A stretch of 64,000 nt of DNA, taken from positions 992,001 to 1,056,000 of the forward strand of contig AP026130.1 of the NCBI GenBank assembly GCA_030295235.1, written 5' to 3'. Origin of the DNA: Fistulifera solaris (taxonomy: Eukaryota; Bacillariophyta; Bacillariophyceae; Naviculales; Stauroneidaceae). The notes under the pieces are model-generated. The model searched no databases and was not told where the DNA came from. It saw only the letters and a program-made list of their open reading frames with translations. Below, in pieces: positions 43,516-56,330 of this stretch. The translations under genes and the position numbers were made by a program. Numbering within the stretch: the first letter of the stretch is position 1; each line of letters begins with the position of its first letter.

Positions 43516-44139
43516 ATGAGAAATCCTTCGTTGACAATCTACTTCATCACAGTATTACTGTATGTTCTTCAGTCCGGCGTTACGGCTTGGATTCAACACC
43601 AGCGACCATCCTCGATCCGATCGAAAACAACACCATGGATGACTTCGGTCGAAACACCCACCATGCTCCCTCCACGCGTCGTTTCAAGACGAGTCTTCCA
43701 AAACGACCAACGCCCCGTCGTATTGTTTGATGGCGTGTGCAATCTCTGCAACAATGCCGTCAATTTGGCACTGGACTGGGATCCGCAGGGACGGTTGCGG
43801 TTTGCCGCCTTGCAAAGTGCGGTCGGTCGATCCTTGTTGCAAACCCACGGTCGTCAAGCGGATGATATCAGTAGCATTGTTCTCGTCAATGCCGATGGCG
43901 CGTACATCAAATCCGATGCCATTCTCAAAATCACCGAAGCACTGTCTCCTCCCTTTCTGCCGGCCCGGGAAGTGGCGCTGTTGGGTCGTTTCCTGGTGCC
44001 GGCGGTTGTACGGGATTTGATCTACGATCAAGTCGCAGATAATCGGTATCAACTCATGGGAAAACGGGATGTTTGTCGTTTTGATGCGGATAATGAGTTT
44101 GCGGATCGATTTGTTTCAGATAGTTTGGCGTATGAATGA
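43516..44139 (+). CDS. DCC-family (DUF393) thiol-disulfide oxidoreductase-like protein
   Basis: 207 residues, single exon, intact. N-terminal signal (LTIYFITVLLYVLQSGVTAW) with Trp after the cleavage region and a basic Ser/Thr-rich segment, fitting plastid import. The core has the family motif VLFDGVCNLCNNAVNLAL with a CxxC pair, then LRFAALQSAVGRSLL, SSIVLVNADGAYIKSDAIL and a C-terminal RDVCRFDAD. DCC proteins have a thioredoxin-like fold; the role is not settled. Its start lies near a CRE palindrome in a divergent promoter. Confidence 0.85.
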   Translation: MRNPSLTIYFITVLLYVLQSGVTAWIQHQRPSSIRSKTTPWMTSVETPTMLPPRVVSRRVFQNDQRPVVLFDGVCNLCNNAVNLALDWDPQGRLRFAALQSAVGRSLLQTHGRQADDISSIVLVNADGAYIKSDAILKITEALSPPFLPAREVALLGRFLVPAVVRDLIYDQVADNRYQLMGKRDVCRFDADNEFADRFVSDSLAYE

Positions 44140-45161
44140 ATGAATGAAATAATAAGCAACGGATAAGTACTTTAAGACTAATGCTGAGCGTAACGGGACC
44201 CGAAAACATCCAAAGGATCAACAATGCAACGCTTGTAATATTTCTGCCTCCAGAACTCACGTAGGCCTCGGTAAGGAAATTTATCGACAGAGGGGGAACC
44301 CGGAAACTCAAGAAGTTTGACCAATCCATTTTTCGGGTCTCATTAATAGCGGCATCATTATTTCTGACATCGCCAACAGTGTAAATGCATATTGCTAGCT
44401 TATATTGGAGTGCAACGGGACCCGAAAACATCCAAAGGATCAAAAATGCAACGCTTGTAATATTTCTGCGTAGAACTCACGTAGGCCTCTGTAAGGAAAT
44501 TTATCGACAGAGGGGGAACCCGGAAACTCAAGAAGTTTGACCGATCCATTTTTCGGGTCTCATTAATAGCGGCATCAATTCTGACATCTCCAACAGTGTG
44601 TATGCATATTGCTAGCTTAGGGTATATGGAGCGCAACGGGAGCCGAAAACATCCAAAGGATCAAAAATGCAACGCTTGTAATATTTCTGCGTAGAACTCA
44701 CGTAGCCTCGGTAAGGAAATTTATCGACAGAGGGGGAACCCGGAAACTCAAGAAGTTTGACCGATCCATTTTTCGGGTCTCATTAATAGCGGCATCAATT
44801 CTGACATCTCCAACAGTGTAAATGCATTTTGCTAGCTTATATGGGAGCGCAACGGGAGCCGAAAACATCCAAAGGATCAACAATGCAACGCTTGTAATAT
44901 TTCTGCGTAGAACTCACGTAGGCCATTGTCTTTAGTAAGTCGTGGCGAAATACGGACAACCACTCTGGACTATAGTAGTAAATGATGTTGCCTTTATTGG
45001 AAGCAGACGGATTTTCTGAATGAAGAGAGCTTTTTTTGAAGCAGCCGCAAAAATGTTGAGATCCTCATTATTATTGCTGTCAAACGATTGATTATTCTCG
45101 AGCTTCTTTGCATCTTTTGCCTTGCCTGGCTTTTTTTATTATCTCACAACGACTATTGAAA
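44140..45161. other. Gene-free region between DCC gene and TOR
   Basis: Apart from the 220-bp tandem repeat, 44961-44982 matches the second module of the dispersed palindromic element (CACTCTGGACTATAGTAGTA) without its palindrome. The rest is the TOR upstream region. Confidence 0.5.
44185..44930. repeat. Tandem repeat, unit about 220 bp, 3.4 copies
   Basis: The marker ACGGGACCCGAAAAC (ACGGGAGCCGAAAAC in later units) starts near 44191, 44414, 44635 and 44853, with steps of 223, 221 and 218 bp. Units are nearly identical over their length, including the block ATCGACAGAGGGGGAACCCG. The minus strand stays open across each unit and encodes NFLSFRVPPLSINFLTEA repeatedly, but no start or domain supports a gene. 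Confidence 0.9.
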
Positions 45162-48100
45162 ATGCGGTGGGATGTGCAATCGGATTTTGCATTGTTAGAT
45201 GCTGCACTCTTGACACAAACGTCAGATACCGCAGATCGCCAGCGATCAAGCAGCAAGGCGTCCGTCAATTCTTACGTGTCGCCGTTAATTGCCATTCATC
45301 AATCAATTCGAAGGAAAAATCCGGTTGCTGCTGCGGCCGCGTCGACACCAGTGGTCCGAATCAACTATTTATGAACGATGATTTGCGAGCGGATGATTTG
45401 TCTTCTTCGGATCTCTTTGATTCGACTGATCCGTGGGAGTCTACATTATCGCCGTCGCGCGCTCCGAAGTATACAATCAAGACTCTAAGTGAAGAGAACA
45501 TCGTGGATTCGGAAGGAATGGGAGACGAAAAATCAATTGAGGAGTGTTCTTGTCGATACATTGGCCGTCGGAGTAGTATCCAAGGAGGAACGTCAGATAT
45601 ATGCGCCCATTGTGGGGAAACGACGGACGATGTCGTCGGGTGAACTACGGCGACATCGATCTGTCAGCGTATCTCAGCAGCTACAAACCCATTTGTCGCA
45701 ACTGCAAAAGGAAGCCATGCGGCAAGATCCACAACACGCACAGGCCCTACTCCAGACGACGCCACAACTTCGATTCATCTGCCCGGCATCCACGGATATG
45801 CAAGCCGCTGGTCACTTGAGCGACATGAATCTGCTACAACGCTCGCTCATCCCACTGGTTCAGTTGATGGACGGGCAGGCGGATGGTTCGAGTATGGCCC
45901 GGACGCCAGGATCTCCATTGATGCCGGGAATGTCGGAATACAAAGACAGTTTGCTCCGTGATCGCGCGAATCATCAAGCAGCCTCCGAGCTCGCGTCTCT
46001 TATGTGGGTATTGGCTCACGAGATGAGCCAAGAAGATTTCTTTGCCGTAGAGTCTCAAGTATTTACGGAAGTCTTTGGTCTGGTTCATTCATCGGACAAG
46101 CAACTTCGAATGGCTGGATTGGCCGCCTTGGATGCTCTTCTGGCGGCCCCGTCTGCAGATGAAGAGAAGAAATCGATCAAGTGTGCCAATACCTTGTCGG
46201 CGGGACTGCGAGCTGCCAATGGTGACTTCGAATACCTTTCGGCGGTTTCGCTTGCTCTGGGGCACATGGCAACACGCACCGCGAACGTTGATTTGGTCGA
46301 GTGCGAAGTGTCACGTGCATTGGAGTGGTTGAGTTCGGAGCGCTCGGATCGAAGGTGAGTCAAATCGTCATGGCGACGTGAATGCGATAGCTCTTACATC
46401 TTCATTTGTCGGTCAGACTTGCGGCTTGTCTTTCCTTGAAACAATTGGCGATCAATGCTCCAACTACTTTTCATTCCAAGACAAGTCAGTCTACGTTAGG
46501 TCAAGGAGGTTCCAACGAATTCTTGGATCAAATTTTCCAGGCCATTCGCGATCCACAGCCTATTGTTCGTGCATGTGCAGCGGATGCGCTTTCTCAATGT
46601 CTAAAAATCATTGTCGAAAGAAAGCATTTTTCGATGACGGGATTGCTTTGTCAGGTATATTTTGCTTTAATGGAAGGATTGGATCAAGATTTTACCCGCA
46701 AGAAACGACCTCGACAGGCTGTCATGGCTGCTGAGGCATCTCAGCACGGTTCATTGCTGGTGGTCTCTACGATGCTCACATTGACAGGCGACTTCATGTT
46801 ACCCAGGTATGAAGAAGTATGCCGGGCGGTACTCGCGTGTCGCTATCACGACAAAGCGTTGATCCGCCTTGAGGTTATTCGTTTGCTTCCTCGTCTTGCC
46901 AACGCAAATCCAAAAGTTTTTGGTAGACGTTTTCTTGAAGATGCCCTTACGTTCTTGATCGAGTCCGCTTCGAACCCAACTGCCCCTCGCGTTGGAGTTG
47001 ACGTTCGTCCATCGGCTTATAAAGCGATTGGGGAACTCATTCTGGCAATGATGGACGAGGAAACAGGACAGGTTATCGGATCCTTAAACGCACCCACAAT
47101 CAAAATGATATCTGATCCGAAAGGTCCGGCTTCGGGGACGATTGTTGAGTTGAAGGCTCAGGGGATAGTGTACGAGAAGTTGCCTGATATTTTCTATCTC
47201 GTTAAGGCTGGCCTGAAATCTTCTTATGATATACCGGTTAGTTCGCAGACGATGAAGAAGGGTGATTCGTTAAAGCTTTCTCTAAGTCCGGTTCTTCATT
47301 GTGCTGCAAATCTTGTGGCTGCTTTGGGTGATTTGGCCAAGCCTTATGTTCCGGATTTAATTGATGACATGTTCCGAGCAGGGTTGAGCAACGACTTGAT
47401 TCGTTGTTTACAATCCATAGCCCAGTGTGTCCCTGACCAGCAAGAGGTTATTGAGGACAGAATGCTCCAAGAAGTTTCCATTTGCTTAGCTGGATTAAGG
47501 GATGTTTATGACCCCCTCTCGTCGAGTATCATCTCCGGATCAAATTTTCCTCTTACTATGCAAACGTCAAATGGGAACAGAATGAGTGCACCAGGCAAGG
47601 GAACCGACAAAATTCAAATCCAAATGTCGGGCGAGCCTGCTGTTGTGCATTCTTTGGTCCTCAGTCTGCAGACACTTGCTTCGTTTGGTGGGACGATTCG
47701 TAAGACAAAAGCATCAGGCAGCGCCGTTCCTCTCCCTTCCCTTTGTGGAAAATGTAGCTTCCCGTTATCTTGCTCATCCATCGAGTGAAGTTAGGAGAGC
47801 AGCTGCGCTGACTTGCTGCGCTCTTCTACTGCCATTTGAACTTGCATATAAAAGCCGACTTGGAGGGCATACCGGTGTCATTGTTGATAACGTACTTGAA
47901 AGTTTGCTCAGGGTGGCTGTGTCGGATCCCTCTGGATCGGTACGAATATGCGTTGTCCAGGCGCTCGATTCGCGCTATGATTCATTCTTGTGTCAGCGAC
48001 ACCACCTCTCTGAACTCTTCGTACTGTTGCAAGACGAAAACTTCGCTGTACGCACGGCGGGTCTCCGGCTCCTTGGACGTCTTGCTGCAATCAATCCTGC

Positions 48101-51100
48101 TACGATACTCCCAGTTATGCGCCGCTTTCTAATCGACTCGATCGTTGAAATGCAATGCGGAATCTACAGCGGTAGAGGAAGAGAAGAAGCCACGCGTTTA
48201 TGCGTTGTATTTTTAAAGGCCAAACCGCTGCAGCGACTAGTACAACCTGTGCTGCCGTCGCTGATAGATGCCTTGCCATTCCATGGCGCCGCTCCGCCAC
48301 GACTAGCTTCGGCTTCTTTGGAAGCTCTTGGTGAGTTAGCCTTGGCGAGTGGCGTTGCCCTAAAGCCATGGTTAAAAGATCTTGTTCCTCGTGTCCTTGA
48401 GATTATGGAGGACCAAAGTAGTGCAAGCAAGCAAAGGACAAGTCTAAGAACCCTGGGTCAAATCGCAAGTGCCACAGGATACGTTATCAAGCCTTATTTG
48501 GATCACCCGGGGCTTTTGCTACAAGCGACAGACATTTTGCCTGCAACAAAGAGAGCCCCTTGGTCGCTTCGTCGAGAAGTTATTCGTACACTAGGAATAT
48601 TCGGAGCGTTGGATCCTGACATGCAGTTAAGCGCTGCATCAAAGGCGAGAAAAGGGGGAGCTGTTGGAGGGGCTTACTTCGAGGAAGCGGACTTTCGCGA
48701 TCAAGGACAAATGGATCAGGACGAAGGAAATGATCACTTGTCGCCCACGAACCCGGAAGAAAAACAACGGATAAATGGTACACAAGAATATCTCATCGAA
48801 AACGACGAGAATCTCCCCGCGTATCTATTCATGCACGAACAGTATGCCATGTTTGCCCAACCCATGTCGGAGCTTATTCCTGCCAAACGCATATCACCAG
48901 CAGATGAAGACTTTTACCCGACAGTTGCTGTACAAGCTTTGATGAGAATATTCAAAGATCCCAATTTAACTGTTCACCACAGCTTGGTGATTCAAGCTGT
49001 CATGTATATTTTCAAATCGATGGGACTTGGATGTGTTTCCTACCTTCATAAGGTTGTTCCTCACATGATCTCGTCGATCCGAACATGTGTTTCAAACAGT
49101 CTGAGAGAGTCTATCTTAAAGCAGCTTGCTAGGCTCAGTCTTATTGTTCGAGAACATCTCAGACCCTACGTAGCAGACATCTTCGATGTGGCTGAAAGCC
49201 TGTGGTCATCACGACATCTTGCCACAGTCTTCAACTTAATTTCAAATATTGCAGTAGGAGTTCCGGATGCTTTCCACAAATTCATACCCAGGCTAATTCG
49301 GAGGTTACTGTCTACTTTTGATGATTTGCAGGTGGCTGACTGGACCGAAAGTGAAAAGCGAAACCCGTTGAATAGAGGAAAAGAAGGGACCGAGCGCCTA
49401 CAACTGCTCCTTTTCAGTCTCTCAAGTTTGAAGGGGGTGCTTAGCGACTATCTGCATATTCTCATTCCAGCATTACTCAAACTAGCCGATGCTTTGGCGT
49501 CGCTTGGATTAAATCTCGATGCGGGCATTCCTGAAAAAACTCTCAACGATCTTTCCGTTATGGCATTTCGTACTATATCAATTCTGATTGAGAGCAAGAA
49601 CGCTGCGAACAACAGGGTACCTTCAACATACAAAGGCCATAGCCAATATGATGTCAGGTTTCGAGAAAGTTCGGAGAAAGGATTGCCTTCCCGAGTCGTA
49701 CAGCCAATCACCCGACTCCTCAGAGACAAACCTCCTCACAGCATCCCAGTCTGTTTAGTCATGGTTGAAACATTGTGTGTGTGTGCGAGACTCATTGGTG
49801 TATCAACGTGGTTGAAGCTTTACGACAAGGAAGTACGCCATGCGCTTTTTGAATGGCAAGTTGGCTATCGCATTGCTGCTATGAATCTTGCGACTTTCAC
49901 CTTGGATGTGGTCGGAGATGATCACCCTCGGTGCCTTCAGGTGTATGACGACTTTCTGCAAAGTTTTAAAAACATCGACGATCGATCAGCAGCAAATGCC
50001 TTTAATTTTGCAACGAGATTTACTTCGACGCCGAACGCAATATACATTTCAAGCATCGACGACACGCCTGAGGCTTATGAACAGCAAATGATTCTGTCAA
50101 GCCCCGCTGGGGCAACGAAACACAAAGTGAATCAACGCAATCTTCAACGAGCATGGGACGTCTCCCAGCGGTCATCTCGTGATGACTGGGACGAATGGAT
50201 GCGTAGATTTTCCATTCAACTCCTACGAGAAGCACCCGCTCCCGCATTAAGAAGTACAGCTAGTTTGGCCCAAGCATATCAGCCACTAGCTCGGGAACTC
50301 TTCAGTGCTGCGTTCGCTTGTTGTTGGAACGAGCTCAGCAATCCGTTTAAGGCAAATCTTGTACATGCACTGAAAACAGCTTTCGTTGCTGACGTTTCAC
50401 CTGAAATACTACAAGCACTCCTTAACCTGGCTGAATTTATGGAATACGATTCTTCTGGTGGACTTCCAATTGAAATACCAGTTCTTGCGGATTTGTCTTT
50501 GAAATGCCGTGCTTATGGCAAAGCACTTCATTACAAAGAACGAGAATATTCTCAGGGTGGAGGTTCTTCTTGCATCGAATCTTTGATCAGCATCAATAGA
50601 AAACTAGACTTGCACGGTAAGTTTACTGCAAAGCAATTCCGCTTTTTACCATTAACAATACATTCACCGTCACAATGCAACAGAGGCCGCTCTGGGTATT
50701 CTAAAAGCGTCGACTATGAAAGACGTGCGTCCCGATGACATACCCTCGACAAGTTTATCTACGAGATTCTCACGTCATCACGCGCGCGATATGTTCTACT
50801 CTGTTATTTGGAGCACTGAAGAACACCAACAGTCGAAAACAGATGCTGCGGATATGACAGCAAAAGAGGAGTTGTGGTTAGCCAGGCTTGGTTCATGGAC
50901 CGATGCTTTAGCTGTTTACGAAAATAAGTTGAGCAGGAATCCAAACGACCCCGAAGCAATTTTAGGTTGCATGCGATGCCTAGGAGCAGTTGGTGAGTGG
51001 AGAAAGGTGCTTGAGCTAGCGCATGAGAACTGGGGTATAATGAGTGGTACATTGAACAAACTTGGAGACGGTGTTGGGCATGCTCATACGAACCCGAGAT

Positions 51101-54100
51101 CTAAGCGAAAAGCTTTGAGAATCTGCGCTCAATCTGCCTGGAGACTTGGACAATGGGACAAACTTGAAAAGTTTGCCACACAACTTGTCGGAAGTTCCAG
51201 TCATCAGCCACATCAACCAATTTACTCTTCTGTCGACTATGATGGTGCCTTCTACAGTGCTGTGTTACACGTGCATCGAAAAGAGTGGGGCCCCGCCGCC
51301 GAAGCGATTGATGGGGCCCGAAAAGCTATGGACAGCAGGCTTACTGCCTTAATGGCCGAGTCGTATAGTCGCGCCTATCCAAGTATGGTAACAGCTCAAA
51401 CCCTAGCGGAAATGGAAGAGATAATAGAATTCCATAAGCTCGAGGAACATGCTTTGTCAAGCGACAATCAGCATCCTGCAAACCGTCCTGATGCAGAAAG
51501 AGCCCGAGCTCGCTTATTATCAGTTTGGAGGGATCGACTCGCTGGATGTCGTATGGATGCTGACGTACATGCGTCTATACTTGCTGTTCGGTCGCTCGTC
51601 GTGAGACCGGAGGAGGAAGTTGAGGCCACTCTTACTTTGAGTAATCTCTCAAGGCAGGCTCAACAATTTAAATATGCCGAAAGAGTGCTTCTAGATTCTC
51701 TAGAGGCGCTAAATGCCGACCTCGATGGACCCGTCTTTGGTTTGGGCCTTCCTCCGTCTCTTCGCACCTCGCACGATTATTCGTCTGTTCCCGCAGCTGC
51801 GTTACCGAACATTGTCGACAATCTACTTGCAGGTGACTTCAAAAACATCGTTTTAAATTACGGGTCGACACACGAACAATGGAGCAAAAGTTAGTAGCTG
51901 AAGCTGGTGGGCTACAGCGGTGAGTTCGTTTCCTGTAATATTGGTCCAACTGATATCGTTTACTCATTTTCCCACACAGACTTGATATCCAGCATCGTCT
52001 CTATTTCGCTTACGTAAAACACCTTTGGTACACCGAAAGAAAAGATGAAGCCATGGCAAGGCTTTCTTGCTTTTGCGACGTTTTGGAAATGATTTCGAGT
52101 TGTGAGCAGGTCACTGATTCATCGCTTCGTGTTGCCAGCTGGCTAGAGCTTGGAGAATGGAAGCTTTCACAAGAAGCACCGCCTGCCCTTCTCAGCAGAC
52201 CACTGCAGCTTGACACATTGACCATCTTTAGGCGTGCCACGACGCTACACAATTGTGGTTACAAGGCCTGGCACACCTGGGCTCTCTTGAACCTCCGAAT
52301 CGTCCTAGAGCAGCGCGAGCGGGAGAGCTCTGGCAAACTGTCCGTAACACATTTAGGAAGAAATCTGAGGAATCACGTTGTTGCAGCTGTGAAAGGATTT
52401 GTCAATGCAATTAGTTTAGGGACTAAGAAATGGAGTGCATCCGTTCAACAGGATTTGCTGAATGTACTTACCTGCCTATTTCAGTATGGGAAGCTTGAAG
52501 ACGTTGCTACTGTGATTAACGAATGTATTGGCAACGTAGCTATCGAAGCTTGGCTAGGTGTCCTTCCACAGCTATTGGCTCGCATCCATATTGTGGACCC
52601 TTCGATTAGGGCGGTTCTCCATCCCTTGCTCATCAGGCTTGGCGAAAAACACCCTCAGGCATTGATGTACCCTCTTTCCGTTCTTCTCAACAGCCCCGTC
52701 GCCGAAAGAAAAGCATCAGCTGAAAATCTGATGAATTCGGTAAAAGCTCATTCAAGTGCTTTGGTGGAAGAAGCCCAGATGGTTTCTTCCGAGCTTATTC
52801 GAGTTGCAATCCTGTGGTTGGAAATGTGGCACGAGGGCCTGGAAGACGCATCTAGGCTCTACTTTGGAGAAGGAAACGTAACAGGGATGTTGGACCTTTT
52901 GTTCCCATTACACGAAATGCTTGAAAAGGGAGCGGAGACACGAAAGGAAATAGAATACCTGAATAATTTTGGGCAGGACTTGTCAAAGGCCTTTTCTTAT
53001 ATTAAAGAGTACAGTCGCTTGGCGTCAATGGATGGAGAAGATCCGTCTCGTCGTGCTGGCGGTAATGCCCGAGTAAGCGACGAAGCAGAGACTGCGATGA
53101 ACAGAGCCTGGTAAGTTGATTGAGGATGTTGGTTGCTTGTATAGCTTGTATAGCCTGTGTTTTACTGATAAAGATTCGTCTCAATGAATCCAATATGACG
53201 TAGGGGTAAGTGTGCAATTTTGCGTTTGGTCCACCGGTCAACTTGGGTGCTCTAATTTGTTTATTATTAAAGATATCTATTATATTGTCTTTCGCAAGAT
53301 CAACAAACAGCTTCCTGCTTTAACGAAGCTGGAATTGAATCAGTGCTCACCGGCGCTGAGTAAAGCACGGAATTTGGAGCTCAGTGTACCTGGAACTTAC
53401 AGGATAGACGGTTCCTATATCAAGATCGATAGAGTGCAATCGGAGGTCGAAGTCATTACAAGTAAGCAGCGACCGCGAAAGATCACGATGAGAGGAAGTG
53501 ACGGAAAAAATTATCTATTTCTACTCAAGGGACACGAAGACTTGAGACAGGATGAGCGTGTCATGCAATTGTTTGGGCTAGTAAACGCTTTGTTGGTCCG
53601 TGATTTGCAGACGAAAAAACATGATTTGAAGATACAACGTTATGCGATTTCTGCGCTCTCTCATAATTGCGGTGTCGTTGGGTGGGTTCCGCACTCCGAC
53701 ACTCTTCACAGTCTCATCAGAGACTACCGTTTAAGCAAAAAGTTACCATTGAATATGGAAAACCGAGAGATGGTCCGCATCGCTCCAGACTATGATTTGT
53801 TAACCGTGATGCAAAAAGTGGAAGTTTTTCAGAAGCACTGAGAAAGACACCTGGTGGCGGCAACGACTTGGGTGAGATTTTATGGCTGAAAAGTACAAAC
53901 AGTGAAGAGTGGCTTGATAGAAGGACGAAATTCACAAGAAGTTTGGCTGTCATGTCGATGGTCGGATATATCCTTGGTCTCGGAGATCGCCACCCATCTA
54001 ATCTCATGTTAGACAAAGTGTCCGGCCGTATTCTACATATTGATTTTGGGGACTGTTTTGAAGTTGCGATGAATCGCGAAAAATTTCCAGAGAAAGTGCC

Positions 54101-54907
54101 TTTTCGACTTACAAGAATGCTTATCAAAGCGATGGAAGTGTCTGGAGTGGAGGGAAGTTATCGCTCGACTTGCGAGCGCACCATGTCAGTTCTTCGCGAC
54201 AGCCGAGATTCTCTGGTCACAATGCTTGAAGCTTTCGTTTATGATCCATTGATTAGTTGGCGTTTAGCAGATTTGTCGAATAGTGGCTCTTCGCATAAGC
54301 CATCGACTCATCATACTGGGGCCGAGATTGGACCAGGATCGCTTAGTGACGGTGTACCACTGGAAATGATTCGTACAGGCAGACCAAGAGTGCAATCCAT
54401 TCGCGAGCTAGCAGATGAAGACATTGACGACGACGATGTTTATGGTATAGACCAACACGCGCGAGGATCTTTTCAAACGACCCAACCCAAAACAACAATG
54501 ACGCACCGGGCAGAAGTCGAGCTCGATCCATGCAGATGTATGCTAACATTCAGAACTGGGCAGCAAGTTTGACAACGGATGCTAGGATTGCTAGTATCGC
54601 CGCAGAGCGATCTGAACAAGCATCAGTCGAGGGGTCTCTTGCGCGTTCTCGAATCGAAAGAAGCATGAAGCAACGCGAAATACTAAGTCTATTACACGGG
54701 AACGACGGAGTAGCTTTAGAGGAGGTGTTAAATGAAAAGGCTTTGAAAGTTATTCGACGCGTACAAGACAAGCTGACTGGAACTGATTTTCCGGACTGCG
54801 AAGGGGAGCCCCTAGACGTTGCTGACCAAGTGCAAAGGTTGATCGTCCAAGCTACTAGCTGTGAAAACCTGTGTCAGCTTTTCATTGGATGGTGTTCATT
54901 TTGGTAA
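45162..54907 (+). CDS. TOR: Target of rapamycin (TOR) kinase
   Basis: PI3K-related Ser/Thr kinase of the TORC complexes, linking nutrients to growth. Exons: 45162-46354, 46417-50616, 50684-51919, 51980-53110, 53204-53205 (2 nt) and 53273-54907; about 3130 residues. Order: long HEAT-repeat N-terminus, FAT domain, FRB domain ([20 protein letters not shown], with the Ser equivalent to human S2035), and kinase domain ([65 protein letters not shown]). The FATC ends [13 protein letters not shown]. One-base frame changes near 45369, 45527, 47740, 51880, 53826 and 54523 are bridged by clear homology and are read as indels. ATG 45162 is the likely start, preceded by AT-rich leader. The acidic Ser-rich first 200 residues are not conserved. 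The FRB suggests possible rapamycin binding. Confidence 0.93.
53204..53205 (+). other. TOR: Putative 2-nt microexon (GG) of TOR
   Basis: Exon 4 ends AACAGAGCCTG at 53110 before a GTAAGTTG donor. AG ends at 53203, GG follows, and GTAAGTGTG begins at 53206. The next exon begins AT-ATC-TAT after AG at 53272. TG+G and G+AT give Trp-Asp, the exact residues expected in [14 protein letters not shown]. The two introns would be 93 and 67 nt. A single 161-nt intron would leave a TGA stop and be out of frame. Confidence 0.65.
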
Positions 54908-55164
54908 ATACTCGGTTGTTCACTGTGCTACGCGAGTCAAGTAGTATTCCTGGAAGGCTGCTGTGTGAAAAAAGTGCAAGGCTTAATGGCAGGTTACTGC
55001 TTGAAGAGGAGCTGCGATGAAAAATTGTCATACTTCAAAGCAACGATTCCTCAGTAATGAAATGACCGTGCGAAGGCATAGAATGGAATCAGGAAATTTG
55101 AGTTAAGAATTTTCGACTAGGCACTTAAACTATTTTACGCATGTAATAGTTACTGTATATGTTA
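54908..55164. other. TOR downstream flank
   Basis: 257 bp with no gene; it leads into the second palindrome array. Confidence 0.45.
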
Positions 55165-55740
55165 AACCTGGTACGCATGTCCAGAATTTTTGGAAAGTCC
55201 ACAGCATTTCGGTAGGATCGAAAAAACTGGTCCAGAATTTCTGGACAACCACAGAATTTCTGTATGACAAGCAATAACGTGTTTCCAGAATTTCTGGAAC
55301 GTGCACTTTCTTTCGATACGATCAAAACACAGTTTCCGGAGTTTTTGGAGCGCGCACGTTCTTTTGTCATGATCCAGAACACCGTGTCCAGAATTTCTGG
55401 AACGTCCGCAGCATTTCGGTAAAAAGCGAAAAAAACTGGTCCAGAATTTCTGGAACGTGCACTTTCTTTCGATACGATCAAAACACAGTTTCCGGAGTTT
55501 TTGCAACGCGCACGTTCTTTCGTCATGATCCAGAACACCGTCTCCAGAATTTCTGGAACGTCCACAGCATTTCGGTAAAAATCGAAAAAAAAACTGGTCC
55601 AGAATTTCTGGACCACCACAGAATTTCTGTATGACAAGCAACAACGCTTTCCAGAATTTCTGGATCGTAACATGCACCGTTTCCGGAGAGTTTGGAACGC
55701 GCACTTTCTTTCGTCATGATTCATGATCCAAAAACCCTGT
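55165..55740 (-). repeat. Second CCAGAA-TTCTGG palindrome array
   Basis: Three units with anchor CAGCATTTCGGTA at about 55202, 55409 and 55565. They contain repeated TTCCAGAATTTCTGGAA, GGTCCAGAATTTCTGGAC, ACAGAATTTCTGT and TTTCCGGAGTTTTTG. The palindromes share the core and layout of the array at 27.3-28.3 kb, but the linkers (CGTGCACTTTCTTTCGATACG) differ. The minus-strand open frames across it are a by-product of the repeat. Confidence 0.85.
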
Positions 55741-56330
55741 CCATAGTAAATGCAGTCTTCATATCCGGGACTGAGCTGATTGATGATGATTGATGATTAC
55801 AACTTGTACTCCGTATTTGGTTTTTTCATACGTCTAGACGAGAGTCTACATGTTGCTTGATACTGAAATCCATCTCTATAGCTTCAATCGTAGGCCAGCT
55901 GCCCCCATGTCCAAACGGATCCCGGATCAACAAGCGAGTGATTTGCACCCAGAAACCAGACGGTAGAACCAGCTGCTCTCTACTCACAAATGTATACAGA
56001 AGGATTTGTTTTTCTGTCTTGTTTACTCATTGATGTTGAGCGACAGATGGCCAAGTCTCTGGAGAGAACACAATGGGAGAAATGGCGAATGAAATGATTG
56101 CTGGTACCGGTACCTGGTACACTGTTGTTGTTCGCGTCAAGGTGTCGATCGGCTTTGATGTTTTTCCACCCTTTGCATTTCGTTTGCAGTCGCGGTGAAC
56201 AAGAACAAAGACCGTGCTGTTATGGTCCATGTTCCTTGATGGATTGGTTGCCTTTTTCTATTCGACTCATTACCAATCGCAAAGCAACAATTATTCTTTT
56301 TGATGTCTGTAAAAATACCAACTTATAGCA
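55741..56330. other. Intergenic, 590 bp
   Basis: Between the palindrome array and the next gene. Includes short TGATTGATGATGATTGATGAT microrepeats near 55779-55798. No gene seen. Confidence 0.45.

Noticed and set aside
44054-44883. Minus-strand repeated protein gene
   Set aside because: The open frame is part of the 220-bp tandem repeat; no start context, domain or continuation outside it.
53111-53272. Single 162-base intron in TOR
   Set aside because: It joins TG to AT, giving TGA and a shifted frame; it would also be the longest intron in the window. The two-intron model with a GG microexon fits the conserved residues.
55125-55724. Two overlapping 180-200 codon minus-strand frames
   Set aside because: They lie wholly in the second palindrome array and repeat the same blocks; no gene features.
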